DNA of 43,026 nucleotides from Pseudomonadota bacterium (GTDB lineage: Bacteria > Pseudomonadota > Alphaproteobacteria > SP197). The stretch is from NCBI GenBank assembly GCA_039028155.1, contig JBCCIS010000043.1:1-43026 (forward strand), read 5' to 3'. The position numbers and the translations under genes are program-made. Below the pieces are notes generated by a model. The model was not told the DNA's origin, searched no databases, and saw only the letters and a list, made by a program, of their open reading frames with translations. How positions within the stretch are numbered: position 1 is the stretch's first letter; each line of letters starts with the position of its first letter. This document shows positions 25,428-33,898 of the stretch, in pieces.

Positions 25428-26945
25428 ATGAACACTTCGTTTGTCGAACAGGCTGTGGCGCCCGGCGACGGCACACTGATTCTTGGCGTCTTTTCCGACG
25501 GCGCCTTCGACGCCGTCACGCAACCCTACGACACGGCATGCGGCGGCGCGCTTCGCCGGATCGTTGACGCCAGCCGGTTCTCCGGCAAGCGTGACGATAC
25601 CCTGGACGTCACGGCCTCGTTCGACGGCGCGGCACGCCAGGTCGTCCTTGTCGGCCTCGGCGAACCCGACAAACTGGACGCACGGGCTTGGGAAGAGATC
25701 GGCGGAGCGCTTGCCGCTCACCTGACGACGACGGGTCAAACGGCTGCTGTCCTGGCCCTCGATACGCCTGTGGACGCGCCGCTCTCCGGCGGTAGGGCAC
25801 TTGCCCATGTCGCTTTGGGCCTGCGCCTGCGCGGCTACAGTTATGATCGTTACCGGACGTCAAGGGATGACGATGCCCCCTGTCGAATCGACCGGTTGAC
25901 GGTCGCAACACACGAAGTCGAAACGGCGCGGGCGGCCTGGCAAGACCTAGACGCCGTCGCAGGCGGTATCGAACTCGCCCGCGATCTCGTCAACCAGCCA
26001 GCCAACGACCTTTTCCCTGTGTCGTTTGTCGAGCAGATCGGATCCTTGGCCGATCTCGGCGTCGATATCGAAGCGCACGGTCCGGACTATCTGAGCGAAC
26101 AAGGCATGGGCGCCATGCAGGCGGTCGCACAGGGCAGCGGTCATGAACCGCGTCTGCTGATCCTGCGCTGGTCGGGCGCCGATGACCCGGATGCCGCGCC
26201 ACTCTGTTTCATCGGCAAGGGCCTGACTTTTGACAGCGGCGGCATCTCGATCAAACCGGCCAAGGGCATGGAGGAAATGAAAGGCGATATGGCCGGCGGC
26301 GGCGCCGTCGTCGGCGCGCTGCAGGCGCTCGCCGCACGCAACGCCGGGGTCAACGCGGTCGGGATTGTCGGCCTCGTCGAGAACATGGCCGGCAGCCGCG
26401 CCTATCGACCGGGTGATGTCCTGACGTCGAAAGCCGGCTGGACCATCGAGGTCTTGAACACCGACGCGGAAGGCCGCCTGGTTCTGCTCGACCTGCTGGC
26501 CTATGCGGTCGAGCGTTTCGAGCCGGCCGCCATGATCGATCTGGCGACGCTGACCTATGACATCATGGCCGGTCTGGGCCTCGTCTACAGCGGCATGTAC
26601 ACCAACGCCGACGCGCTTGCCGCCGACTTGGAAGCTGCATCGGCCGCCAGCGGTGAGAAGCTGTGGCGCATGCCGCTGGATCAGGAGTACGAGGACAACC
26701 TGGGCTCCGACATCGCCGACTTGCGCCAGTTCGCCGAGCCCGGCGACTACGCGGACGCGGCCCATGCCGCGCAGTTGCTGCAGCGTTTCGCGCGTGGCCG
26801 CCCGTGGGCCCATCTGGACATCGCCGGCAAGGAGATGGCCTATGACGACAAGCCGCTCTGCCCCAAGGGCGGCACCGGCGTCGGCGTGCGCCTGCTCGAC
26901 GCCTTCGCGCGAATCCGCGAGGACAGCGGCGATCCGGACAGCTAG
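25428..26945 (+). CDS. pepA: Leucyl aminopeptidase, M17 family
   Basis: Manganese/zinc exopeptidase that removes N-terminal residues from peptides in the cytoplasm. The 505-residue protein has an N-terminal macro-like domain (about 1-170) and a C-terminal catalytic domain with Lys264 and Asp269 (FIGKGLTFDSGGIS), Lys276, Asp287 (MKGDMAGGG), and the signature NTDAEGRLVLLD (Asp346, Glu348, Arg350). The full metal and catalytic set is present. The ATG at 25428 is preferred to the one at 25413 because the ribosome-binding AAGGGA lies between them. It precedes the SDR-FAH-permease genes by 33 bases; a link to them is uncertain. Confidence 0.94.
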   Translation: MNTSFVEQAVAPGDGTLILGVFSDGAFDAVTQPYDTACGGALRRIVDASRFSGKRDDTLDVTASFDGAARQVVLVGLGEPDKLDARAWEEIGGALAAHLTTTGQTAAVLALDTPVDAPLSGGRALAHVALGLRLRGYSYDRYRTSRDDDAPCRIDRLTVATHEVETARAAWQDLDAVAGGIELARDLVNQPANDLFPVSFVEQIGSLADLGVDIEAHGPDYLSEQGMGAMQAVAQGSGHEPRLLILRWSGADDPDAAPLCFIGKGLTFDSGGISIKPAKGMEEMKGDMAGGGAVVGALQALAARNAGVNAVGIVGLVENMAGSRAYRPGDVLTSKAGWTIEVLNTDAEGRLVLLDLLAYAVERFEPAAMIDLATLTYDIMAGLGLVYSGMYTNADALAADLEAASAASGEKLWRMPLDQEYEDNLGSDIADLRQFAEPGDYADAAHAAQLLQRFARGRPWAHLDIAGKEMAYDDKPLCPKGGTGVGVRLLDAFARIREDSGDPDS

Positions 26946-26978
26946 GATGCCGCGCCAAACATCAAATCGGGGAACACC

Positions 26979-27740
26979 ATGCGGGCAAGCTATGATCTTC
27001 AGGGCCGCAAGGCGCTGGTCACCGGCGGTGCGTCGGGCATCGGCCTGGGCGCGGTCGAGGCGTTCTTGCGCTGTGGCGCCAGCGTCGCCATCAACGACCT
27101 GCCGAGCTCGCCGCGTCTGGCCGAGGAAGTCGAACGTCTGAAGTCGGAAGGCCATGACGTCGTCGCCGCGCCCGGGGATGTCGGCAATGCCGACGACGCA
27201 CCACGCATGATCCGCGAAGCCGCCGAGGCACTCAACGGCCTGGACTACTTGATCAACAACGCGGGCACGCCGGGCACCTCGCTGCCGATCCCGGCCGCCG
27301 ATTTCGATGCCCAGGATGAAGCGTTCTGGGACAAGCTCTTGAACGTCAATCTGATCGGCCCCTATCGCTGCACCAAGGCGGCGACACCGTTCCTGAAGGC
27401 GTCCGGCGGCGCGATCGTCAACACGGCGTCGATCTCGGCCCACGGCGGCGGCGGCTCCAGCTCGGTCTATTGCGCGACCAAGGCAGGGCTGGTGAACTTG
27501 ACCAAGGAGTGGGCGCGCGCGCTGGCGCCAGACGTGCGCGTCAACGCCATCGCGCCGGGCGCGGTCGACTCGCCCTGGGAGTGCCGCTTCCCCGACATGT
27601 TCGACGATATCGAAAACATCGTGCCGCTGAAGCGTGTGGGGTCGCCGGACGACTATGGCGACACCATCCTGTTCCTGTCGGCCGGCGCCGACTACGTCAC
27701 GGGCCAGACACTGAACGTCGACGGCGGCCTGACCACATAA
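26979..27740 (+). CDS. SDR-family oxidoreductase
   Basis: A 253-residue classical short-chain dehydrogenase: cofactor loop TGGASGIG (15-22), NNAG (93-96), Ser151 in TASIS, catalytic Tyr164 and Lys168 (YCATK), and a C-terminal GQTLNVDGGLT. It begins an apparent operon with an FAH-family hydrolase (16 bases on) and an APC permease. An SDR plus FAH pair is characteristic of non-phosphorylative sugar-acid breakdown, in which a keto-deoxy acid is oxidised and then cleaved, but the same pairing occurs in other pathways, so the substrate remains open. Confidence 0.9.
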   Translation: MRASYDLQGRKALVTGGASGIGLGAVEAFLRCGASVAINDLPSSPRLAEEVERLKSEGHDVVAAPGDVGNADDAPRMIREAAEALNGLDYLINNAGTPGTSLPIPAADFDAQDEAFWDKLLNVNLIGPYRCTKAATPFLKASGGAIVNTASISAHGGGGSSSVYCATKAGLVNLTKEWARALAPDVRVNAIAPGAVDSPWECRFPDMFDDIENIVPLKRVGSPDDYGDTILFLSAGADYVTGQTLNVDGGLTT

Positions 27741-27756
27741 CCGGGGGATTACATCC

Positions 27757-28602
27757 ATGAAACTTGTGCGCTACGGCAGGCCGGGCAAGGAAAAGCCGGG
27801 TTTGGTCGACGATTCAGGCGCGATGCGCTCGTTGGCCGACGAAATCGATGACATTGATCCGTCCGTCCTGTCGGCGGCGGCGCTGAAGCGTCTCAGCCGG
27901 ATTGACCCGGCGAGCCTGCCCAAGGTGCGCGGCAAGCCGCGCCTGGGTCCGCCGCTTGCCGGCATCAATAAGATTATCTGCATCGGCCTCAACTACACCG
28001 ACCACGCTGAGGAGGTCGGCATGGCGGCGCCCGACAAGCCGATCGTCTTCTTCAAACCGACAACGACTCTGTGCGGCCCCAACGACGCGATCGAGCTGTT
28101 GCCCGACAGCCGCCATGGCGACTGGGAGGTCGAGCTGGGCGTCGTCATCGGGCGCGGCGGCAAGAACATCGCCGAGGCCGATGCGCTGAAGCATGTCGCC
28201 GGCTACTGCACCTGCCACGATGTCTCCGAGCGCAAGTTCCAGGGCTACGGCTCCGGTCAATGGGTACTCGGCAAGTCTGGCGACACGTTCTGTCCGCTCG
28301 GCCCCTGGCTGGTCACCGCCGACGAAGTGCCCGATCCCCAGAATTTGAGGCTGTGGTGCGAGGTCAGCGGCAAGATGATGCAGGACGGCACGACCGCCAA
28401 CATGATCTTCCCGGTCGCCCACCTGATCAGCTTCGTCAGCCGCTTCATGTCGCTGGAGCCCGGCGACGTCATGGCAACCGGCACGCCCGCCGGCGTCGGC
28501 CAGGGCAAGAAACCGCGGGTGTTCCTGAAGGCCGGCGACAAGGTGCGCATGGCGGTCGAGGGGCTAGGCGAACAGGAAAGCGATATCGTCGCGCCTGCCT
28601 GA
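27757..28602 (+). CDS. Fumarylacetoacetate-hydrolase-family protein
   Basis: A 281-residue enzyme of the FAH superfamily, which cleaves or decarboxylates 2,4-diketo acids with a metal. Visible: ICIGLNYTDHAEE (74-86), IVFFKPTTTLCGPND, metal ligands Glu124 and Glu126 (DWEVELGVVIG) and Asp155 (CTCHDVSER), WVLGKSGDTFCPLGPWLVTADEVPDP, and MATGTPAGVGQG. The sequence style resembles 2,4-diketo-3-deoxy-L-fuconate hydrolases and the so-called ureidoglycolate lyases, which are hard to tell apart. It follows an SDR gene by 16 bases and precedes the permease gene by one base, so the three are very likely co-transcribed. Confidence 0.9.
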   Translation: MKLVRYGRPGKEKPGLVDDSGAMRSLADEIDDIDPSVLSAAALKRLSRIDPASLPKVRGKPRLGPPLAGINKIICIGLNYTDHAEEVGMAAPDKPIVFFKPTTTLCGPNDAIELLPDSRHGDWEVELGVVIGRGGKNIAEADALKHVAGYCTCHDVSERKFQGYGSGQWVLGKSGDTFCPLGPWLVTADEVPDPQNLRLWCEVSGKMMQDGTTANMIFPVAHLISFVSRFMSLEPGDVMATGTPAGVGQGKKPRVFLKAGDKVRMAVEGLGEQESDIVAPA

Positions 28603-28603
28603 C

Positions 28604-29953
28604 ATGACAAGCGCCCAGCCCAAGCTCGACCGCAGCCTGGGTCTGGGCGCGGTCGTGCTGTTCGGCCTGGCCTATATGGCGCCGATGATCGTCTTCGGCA
28701 CCTTCGGCGTCCTGGCGGACAAGTCCGAAGGCACGGCGGCGGGGGCTTATCTGGTGGCGCTGGCCGCCATTCTGCTGACCGCCTACAGCTATGGGCGCAT
28801 GACCTCGATCCATCCGGTATCGGGGTCGGCCTATAGCTACACAAGGCGCACGATCAACGCCCATGCCGGGTTCCTGGTCGGCTGGGCGGTCCTGCTCGAC
28901 TACTTCTTCCTGCCCATGGTGATCTGGCTGATCGGCGCCGCCTATCTGGGCGCGGCGCTGCCCGACATCCCGTCGTGGATCTGGGTCGTCGCCTATGTCG
29001 TCCTGACGAGCGCGATCAACATCATCGGCATCCACTTCGCCAGCAGGGTGAACTTCATCCTGATGGTCGCTCAGTTTCTGATCGTCGCAGCGTTCATGGC
29101 GCTTGCCGCGCATTACGTTGTTGAGGTCTCGGACGGCGGCTCGCTGCTGTCGGCCGACCCCTTCTTCCAGCCGGGCGTGCCGTTCTCGGCGACACTCGCC
29201 GGCGCGGCGCTGGCGGTCTATTCGTTCCTGGGCTTCGATGCCGTCTCGACCCTGGCCGAGGAGACCATCGAACCGCGCAAGACCATGCCGCGCGCGATCT
29301 TCCTGATCGCGCTGATTGGCGGCGGCGTCTTTATCGGCGCCTCCTATGTCACCGAACTCGCGCATCCCTCGACCCAGTTCCAGAACGAGGACGCCGCGGC
29401 GTTCGAGATCGCGCGCAAGGTCGGCGGCGACATCTTCGTCACCGTCTTCCTGATCGGCATGGTCGTCACCCAGTTCACCGCCGGCCTGTCGGCCCAGGCG
29501 AGCGTCGGGCGCCTGCTTTACGCCATGGGCCGCGACCGCGTCTTGCCGCGCCGCGTCTTCGGCTACCTCAACGCGCGCTTCAAGACACCGGTCTTCAATA
29601 TCGTCATGGCCGGCCTGTTCGGCCTGCTCGCCATCGCGCTCGACGAGGCAACCTCGACCTCGTTTATCAACTTCGGCGCCTTCACCGCCTTCACCTTCGT
29701 CAATCTCTCGGTGATCGCGCACTACCTGCGCCACCGCCATGACGGCGAACGGCGCGGCCTGTTGCTGTGGGTCGTCGTGCCGGGCCTGGGCGCCATTCTC
29801 GACCTCGGCCTTTTGGCGAGCCTGGACAAGGACGCACTGATCCTGGGCGTTGTCTGGCTCGCCATCGGGATCGGCTACCTCACCTACCTGACCAAGGGCT
29901 ACAAGGTGCCACCCCCCGACCTCGACATCGAGGAGGCCGAGGGGGCGGGTTAG
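28604..29953 (+). CDS. APC-family amino-acid/polyamine permease
   Basis: A 449-residue inner-membrane transporter with about 12 hydrophobic helices. The first helix carries the APC signature LGLGAVVLFGLAYMAPMIVFGTFG, followed by GSAYSYTRRTINAHAGFLVGWAVLLDY, then SFLGFDAVSTLAEETIEPRKTMPRAIF, the most conserved APC segment, and RVFGYLNARFKTPVFNIV. The C-terminus is soluble and acidic. It starts one base after the FAH stop, which suggests that the substrate of the SDR-FAH enzymes, or its precursor, is brought in here; amino acids, amines or uronate-like compounds would all be possible. The operon ends 36 bases before the convergent sbmA-like stop. Confidence 0.9.
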   Translation: MTSAQPKLDRSLGLGAVVLFGLAYMAPMIVFGTFGVLADKSEGTAAGAYLVALAAILLTAYSYGRMTSIHPVSGSAYSYTRRTINAHAGFLVGWAVLLDYFFLPMVIWLIGAAYLGAALPDIPSWIWVVAYVVLTSAINIIGIHFASRVNFILMVAQFLIVAAFMALAAHYVVEVSDGGSLLSADPFFQPGVPFSATLAGAALAVYSFLGFDAVSTLAEETIEPRKTMPRAIFLIALIGGGVFIGASYVTELAHPSTQFQNEDAAAFEIARKVGGDIFVTVFLIGMVVTQFTAGLSAQASVGRLLYAMGRDRVLPRRVFGYLNARFKTPVFNIVMAGLFGLLAIALDEATSTSFINFGAFTAFTFVNLSVIAHYLRHRHDGERRGLLLWVVVPGLGAILDLGLLASLDKDALILGVVWLAIGIGYLTYLTKGYKVPPPDLDIEEAEGAG

Positions 29954-29988
29954 CGACGCTCCATCTACAGACCTAATCCACGATCAAC

Positions 29989-31263
29989 TTAGTCAGGCCG
30001 GTTGTCGCGTTCGATGTCCGCTAACTGTCTGCCTTGCATGGTGGCCTCAAAAGCGTGGAGGCGTTTGTAGATCGACATCATCTCGACGATCGTTGTCCAG
30101 GAGTTGATGAGGTACTGGAACGAGCTTTCGACACGGCCGAAGGCGCGCACAATCTGCTGCAGGATACCGAGCGTGATCGTCGCGGAGACGATTGTCGGCC
30201 CAAGCGCAAAATAGGGTACGAGTACGCCGACCTGCAGGTAGCTGATGCGTACCAGGTTGAAGTAAAGGTAGTTCAGATAGAGCCGGAAATAGTTGCGTCG
30301 GACGTCGGCGAACAGTTGATCCAACGTCGGTGGCTGCGCGCGGCTGGGATCATCTTCGCCGAAGACAAGCTCTTTGCGATAGGCCGCCTCGACGCGTTGG
30401 TTGCGGAACTCCAGGCCCGGTAGGCGAATGCCGGCAAGCGCCACGAGACCGGTGCCGAACACAGACCACACGATAGCGATAACGACAAGCGCCTGGGGGA
30501 TTTCGCCGATGATCGGTATCTCTTTGACGTGCTCCGACAGAGCCCAAAGAATCGGCAGGAAAGCGATCAGCGTCATTAGTGCATCGATCAGACTGACACC
30601 TAGGCTCTCCATGATGGCGGCAAAGCGCATGGTGTCTTCCTGAACGCGCTGCGACGCGCCCTCGATATGGCGCAGTCTCTGCCAGTTGGCGACGTAATAG
30701 TCGTTCATCGCCGTACGCCAGCGGAAGATGAAGTGGCTGACGATGAACCGATTGATGGAGGCGACGATGACAAAGACCATCGCGATCTCCAGGAAGTCCA
30801 GCAACAGCAGGTAGTACTCTGTCAGACTGATCGAGCCAGGCTCGCTTAGAGCCAACTGGACGGCATCATAGAAACGGCCAAACCAGTTGTTGATCATGAC
30901 GTCGAGCTGAACCAGGAACCACGTAATGAAGATGATGATCGACGCCACGACGACCGACCACCAGAACCAGCGATGGGGCAAGAAGCGGTGAACCAGAAAG
31001 GCGAAGATGGCACCAGCGACGATCATGTACTGGTAAAGCCAGACATCGACGGCGAACAGGCGTTGGTTGGCGTAGGCATCCATCGCCATCTCGTCGGCCT
31101 CGGGCGGCGGGGCTTCGGGATAGCCGTAGCCAATCAGTCCGCCCAGGCTGAGCGACTCGCCGAGATCGGCGCCGAAGATGAACCAGATGGCCATCGACAG
31201 CCCGGTCCACACAAGAGCGGCGGGGAAAAAGATGCGGGGATTGGGAAAGAACGAATGAAACAC
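29989..31263 (-). CDS. sbmA: SbmA/BacA-type peptide transporter
   Basis: Proton-driven inner-membrane importer of peptides and peptide antibiotics, with a membrane domain like an ABC exporter but no ATPase. It closely follows E. coli SbmA: SFFPNPRIFF at the start, FVSHFIFRWRTAMNDYYVANWQRLRHIEGASQRVQEDTMRFA in variant form, ELPIIG-like EIPIIGEIP, LPGLEFRNQRVEAAYRKELVFGEDD, and FQYLINSWTTIVEMMSIYKRLHAFE. From the GTG at 31261-31263 it is 424 residues, close to SbmA's 406; a GAGG eight bases before this GTG supports it. Another GTG at 31318-31320 would add 19 residues. Compared with SbmA there is a longer loop after helix 1. It is divergent from a GNAT gene. Confidence 0.92.
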   Translation of the reverse strand: MFHSFFPNPRIFFPAALVWTGLSMAIWFIFGADLGESLSLGGLIGYGYPEAPPPEADEMAMDAYANQRLFAVDVWLYQYMIVAGAIFAFLVHRFLPHRWFWWSVVVASIIIFITWFLVQLDVMINNWFGRFYDAVQLALSEPGSISLTEYYLLLLDFLEIAMVFVIVASINRFIVSHFIFRWRTAMNDYYVANWQRLRHIEGASQRVQEDTMRFAAIMESLGVSLIDALMTLIAFLPILWALSEHVKEIPIIGEIPQALVVIAIVWSVFGTGLVALAGIRLPGLEFRNQRVEAAYRKELVFGEDDPSRAQPPTLDQLFADVRRNYFRLYLNYLYFNLVRISYLQVGVLVPYFALGPTIVSATITLGILQQIVRAFGRVESSFQYLINSWTTIVEMMSIYKRLHAFEATMQGRQLADIERDNRPD

Positions 31264-31476
31264 CGGTCGGACCTCGTCGCTGGTTCGGCCGGGCCACCAC
31301 GAGCGGCGCCCGACGCTCACGGTCGATGGCGCACACTGGGTGAAGCCGGGCCGACTTGCAACGAAGGCGTTGGCCCGCTCGCGGGATCGTTTGGCAGGCT
31401 TTTCGCCCGTTGATGACCGCCAATCAGGGCTACACTGCCGGCATCGTTTGACACCGGGCGAAGAGAGGGTCCGGCC

Positions 31477-31929
31477 ATGAGACTACGTACCGCGACCAAA
31501 GACGACCTTCAGGCGATTGTGGCCCTGCTGGCCGATGACGTCCTGGGCGCGACAAGGGAGCGGCTGGAGGATCCTCTGCCTGCCGCCTATGTCGAGGCGT
31601 TCGACGCCATCGAACGGCAGTCCGGCAACCGGATCATTGTTGCCGTCGACGACAACGACGATGTCATGGGCTGCCTTCAGCTGACATTGACGCCGGGCCT
31701 CGCCCGCCACGGCATGATGAGGGCAACGATCGAGGCCGTCCGCATCGCCCGAAACCACCGCAACACCGGTCTTGGCGAACAGATGTTCAGATTTGCCATT
31801 GACGAGGCGAAGAAAGCGGGCTGCGGCCTCGTTCAGCTAACAACCGACCGGACCAGGCCCGACGCCCATCGTTTCTACGAGAGGCTCGGCTTCGAACCCA
31901 GTCACATCGGCATGAAACTCAATCTCTAG
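31477..31929 (+). CDS. GNAT-family N-acetyltransferase
   Basis: A 150-residue single-domain acetyltransferase. The order is regular: MRLRTATKDDLQAIVALLADD, GNRIIVAVDDNDDVMGCLQLTLTPGL, the acetyl-CoA loop IEAVRIARNHRNTGLGEQMFRFAIDEAKKAGCGLVQLTTD, and ARRFYERLGF-like AHRFYERLGFEPSHIGMKL. The acceptor is not known. It is divergent from the peptide transporter (213 bases between the preferred starts) and converges on a Rieske gene (25 bases). Possible -35/-10 boxes are TTGATG (31410-31415) and TACACT (31431-31436), with a short 15-base spacer. Confidence 0.88.
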   Translation: MRLRTATKDDLQAIVALLADDVLGATRERLEDPLPAAYVEAFDAIERQSGNRIIVAVDDNDDVMGCLQLTLTPGLARHGMMRATIEAVRIARNHRNTGLGEQMFRFAIDEAKKAGCGLVQLTTDRTRPDAHRFYERLGFEPSHIGMKLNL

Positions 31930-31954
31930 CTTGAGCCGATCAGGCCATAGAACA

Positions 31955-33157
31955 TCAGGCCTGCAACCGGTCGACGACCAGGTTCTGGAAATGATGCACG
32001 GCGCTTTCCCAGTAGGCCGAGAACCGTGTCTCCATGCCGAGCTCGTCGCGCTGGGCGTGCTTGGTCTGGACCTCGCGCACCATGGGGAAGTCCTGCTCGC
32101 CGACCTTGATCCAGGCGTCGCGCACCGCCTCGCGGGTCGCGCGGTGTTCGTCGTCCGTCGCCGCCTCGCCGATGAAGTGAAAGGCGCGGCGCGTCGGCGT
32201 CCGATCATGGGCCATCGGATAATAGATGTTGGTGACGACGTGGTCGTCCAGGACGGAGACGATGGCGTTGGGCACGATAAAGAAGAGCACGAGCTCCCGC
32301 GAGAGCCCGTCTTCACCCACCTTCTTGCCGTTGTAATGGGGGAACATCGGCAGAGTGTCGCCGGTCAGCACTTCTGTCTCGCGTCGGCTGGCGATCGAGA
32401 CATAGGTGTTGCCGCCCCGCTCGCCACGGAAGACGCCGCTCCTGGGTCCGATCTGAGGGTGAACCCAAGGCAGGTGGTAGTCCTCGCATCCGGTCTCGAT
32501 GGCGAGCTTCCAGTTGCCGTCGAACTGCGCCTCGGTCGTCAGGCCTGAGAACTGCACGACCGAGAGGTCGTGGTCGGGGACACGCTCGTGAACCGGGCGG
32601 ATGAAGTCCTCGAACGGCTCGGCTTGGCCGTCGATGTTGACGAAGACGAAGTGCATCCAGGTCTCACTGCGCACCTCGCGCAAGCCCAGCGTTGCCTTCT
32701 CGATGCCCGGCTGCTCGGCGCTGACCTTGCCGGTCGTCTCGTCGATGCCACCGATATCCGGCGTCGCGATCAGCCGGCCGTTGAGGTCATAGGTCCAGCC
32801 GTGCCAGGGACACTGCAGCCTTTGGGCCTTCTTGCAGGGCTCGGTCAGCACGGTCATCGACCTGTGCCGGCAGATATTGTGGAACACCTTGACCTCGCCC
32901 TGGCGGTTGCGTGCCACGATGAAGTCCCAACCGGCAATCGAAACCGGTTGGGCGTCGCCCGGCTCGGCAACGTCCGACTCATAAGCGATCGCCATCCAGC
33001 CGCGCGGGAAAATCATCTTGCGCTCCAGCTCGAAGAAGTCGGGGTCGGCATAGACTCGGCCCGGCAGGCCCTCGGCCTCGCCGACCGGACGGCGCAGGCA
33101 CGCGACCTGTTCGGCGCTGACAAAGTCATCGAGATTGAGCTGTTTCATGATGGTCAT
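31955..33157 (-). CDS. Rieske non-haem iron oxygenase, large subunit (bridging-Glu type)
   Basis: A 400-residue oxygenase component that would need a separate reductase. The Rieske cluster ligands are Cys96, His98 (NICRHRSM) and Cys116, His119 (CPWHGW). The mononuclear iron site has His228 and His233 in CEDYHLPWVHP, and the residue three before the first His, which bridges the Rieske and iron centres, is Glu225 rather than the usual Asp. Bridging Glu is known in carnitine monooxygenase CntA and relatives acting on quaternary amines. It overlaps the BetI-like TetR gene by four bases. The substrate is unproven. Confidence 0.88.
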   Translation of the reverse strand: MTIMKQLNLDDFVSAEQVACLRRPVGEAEGLPGRVYADPDFFELERKMIFPRGWMAIAYESDVAEPGDAQPVSIAGWDFIVARNRQGEVKVFHNICRHRSMTVLTEPCKKAQRLQCPWHGWTYDLNGRLIATPDIGGIDETTGKVSAEQPGIEKATLGLREVRSETWMHFVFVNIDGQAEPFEDFIRPVHERVPDHDLSVVQFSGLTTEAQFDGNWKLAIETGCEDYHLPWVHPQIGPRSGVFRGERGGNTYVSIASRRETEVLTGDTLPMFPHYNGKKVGEDGLSRELVLFFIVPNAIVSVLDDHVVTNIYYPMAHDRTPTRRAFHFIGEAATDDEHRATREAVRDAWIKVGEQDFPMVREVQTKHAQRDELGMETRFSAYWESAVHHFQNLVVDRLQA

Positions 33158-33774
33158 GGGGTCGTCTCCTCTTCCGGTGCCGTATCGGCGGCAAACATGG
33201 CGAGCGTGCTGCTGATCAGTTGCGCGCGCCGCTCTGGCGAAAAGCGCTTGGGGTCAAGCGCGGTCCGCACGAATATGCCCTCTCCCAGGGCGACCAGCTG
33301 ATCGGCGGTGTCGTCGGGGTCCAGGTGGCGTGGCAGATCGCCGACCGCGATAGCGTCCTCGACCTGCTCGCGGACCAAGCCGCGATAGCGGTCATAGAAC
33401 GACATGTTCAGCGCACGATGGCGATCATCGATGGTCGCGCTGGACCAAAAGCCGAGAAGCGCGGCGACACGCCCGGACTTGAGCTCGCCCGGCGCCAGCG
33501 CTTCGATCGTCGCGCGTACCCGCGGCATGCCCGCGGGCAAGACCGCCAGGGTCTCCGTCAGACGTTCAGCGGTCTGCTCGGCGATCAGCTGATAAGCGAA
33601 TGCCATGAGTTCACCGCGGTCGCGGAAATAGTGGTGAATAACCCCGGTCGTAAAACCGGCCTCACGCGCGATCTCGCGCAGCGTCGCGCCGTCAACGCCG
33701 TGCTTGGCGATCACGCGCCATGTCGCTTCGGCGACCTCTTCGCGGCGGGCATCATGGTTCACGACCTTAGGCAT
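33154..33774 (-). CDS. TetR/AcrR-family regulator, BetI-like
   Basis: A 206-residue repressor. The HTH is RREEVAEATWRVIAKHGVDGATLREIAREAGFTTGVIHHYFRDRGELMAFAYQLI, close to BetI (RREQLIEATLRTIAEHG-like, with GVIHHYF recognition helix). The C-terminal half (LKSGRVAALLGFWSSAT, DPDDTADQLVALGEGIFVRTALDP) also has BetI style. BetI binds choline, and this protein regulates neighbours that look like quaternary-amine oxygenases, so a trimethylamine-type ligand is plausible (inference). It is followed by the 400-residue Rieske gene (four-base overlap) and is divergent from the 352-residue Rieske gene, with a palindrome in the gap. Confidence 0.88.
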   Translation of the reverse strand: MPKVVNHDARREEVAEATWRVIAKHGVDGATLREIAREAGFTTGVIHHYFRDRGELMAFAYQLIAEQTAERLTETLAVLPAGMPRVRATIEALAPGELKSGRVAALLGFWSSATIDDRHRALNMSFYDRYRGLVREQVEDAIAVGDLPRHLDPDDTADQLVALGEGIFVRTALDPKRFSPERRAQLISSTLAMFAADTAPEEETTP

Positions 33775-33817
33775 GGACGAGCGACCCTTTCATCGGCTAT
33801 GACATCAGCCAGTTTTT

Positions 33818-33834
33818 TAACATGTCACATGTTA
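33818..33834. promoter_or_regulatory. Perfect 17-base palindrome, probable TetR operator
   Basis: TAACATGT-C-ACATGTTA is exactly symmetric about position 33826 and lies in the 124-base gap between the divergent TetR and Rieske genes. It is 44 bases upstream of the TetR start and 65 upstream of the other. On the minus strand, TTGACT (33856 to 33851) and TAACAT (33834 to 33829) form a plausible promoter with a 16-base spacer, with the -10 box inside the palindrome, so binding would repress the tetR-Rieske unit. An effect on the plus-strand gene is also likely given the distance. Confidence 0.65.
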
Positions 33835-33898
33835 TAAATAAATCTATCGAAGTCAAACACCGATGTGCCTATGACAAGGTTTATGTGAGGAAGTCGCC

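Noticed and set aside
25947-27758. 603-codon minus-strand open frame
   Set aside because: It is antisense to pepA and the following SDR, both of which have full catalytic motifs. The protein has no recognisable family and the low-complexity Asp/Arg/Gly/His/Val bias of a high-GC shadow frame.
28469-29740. 423-codon minus-strand open frame
   Set aside because: Antisense to the FAH and APC permease genes; composition is repetitive Asp, Arg, Gln, Glu, and it would not fold as a known protein.
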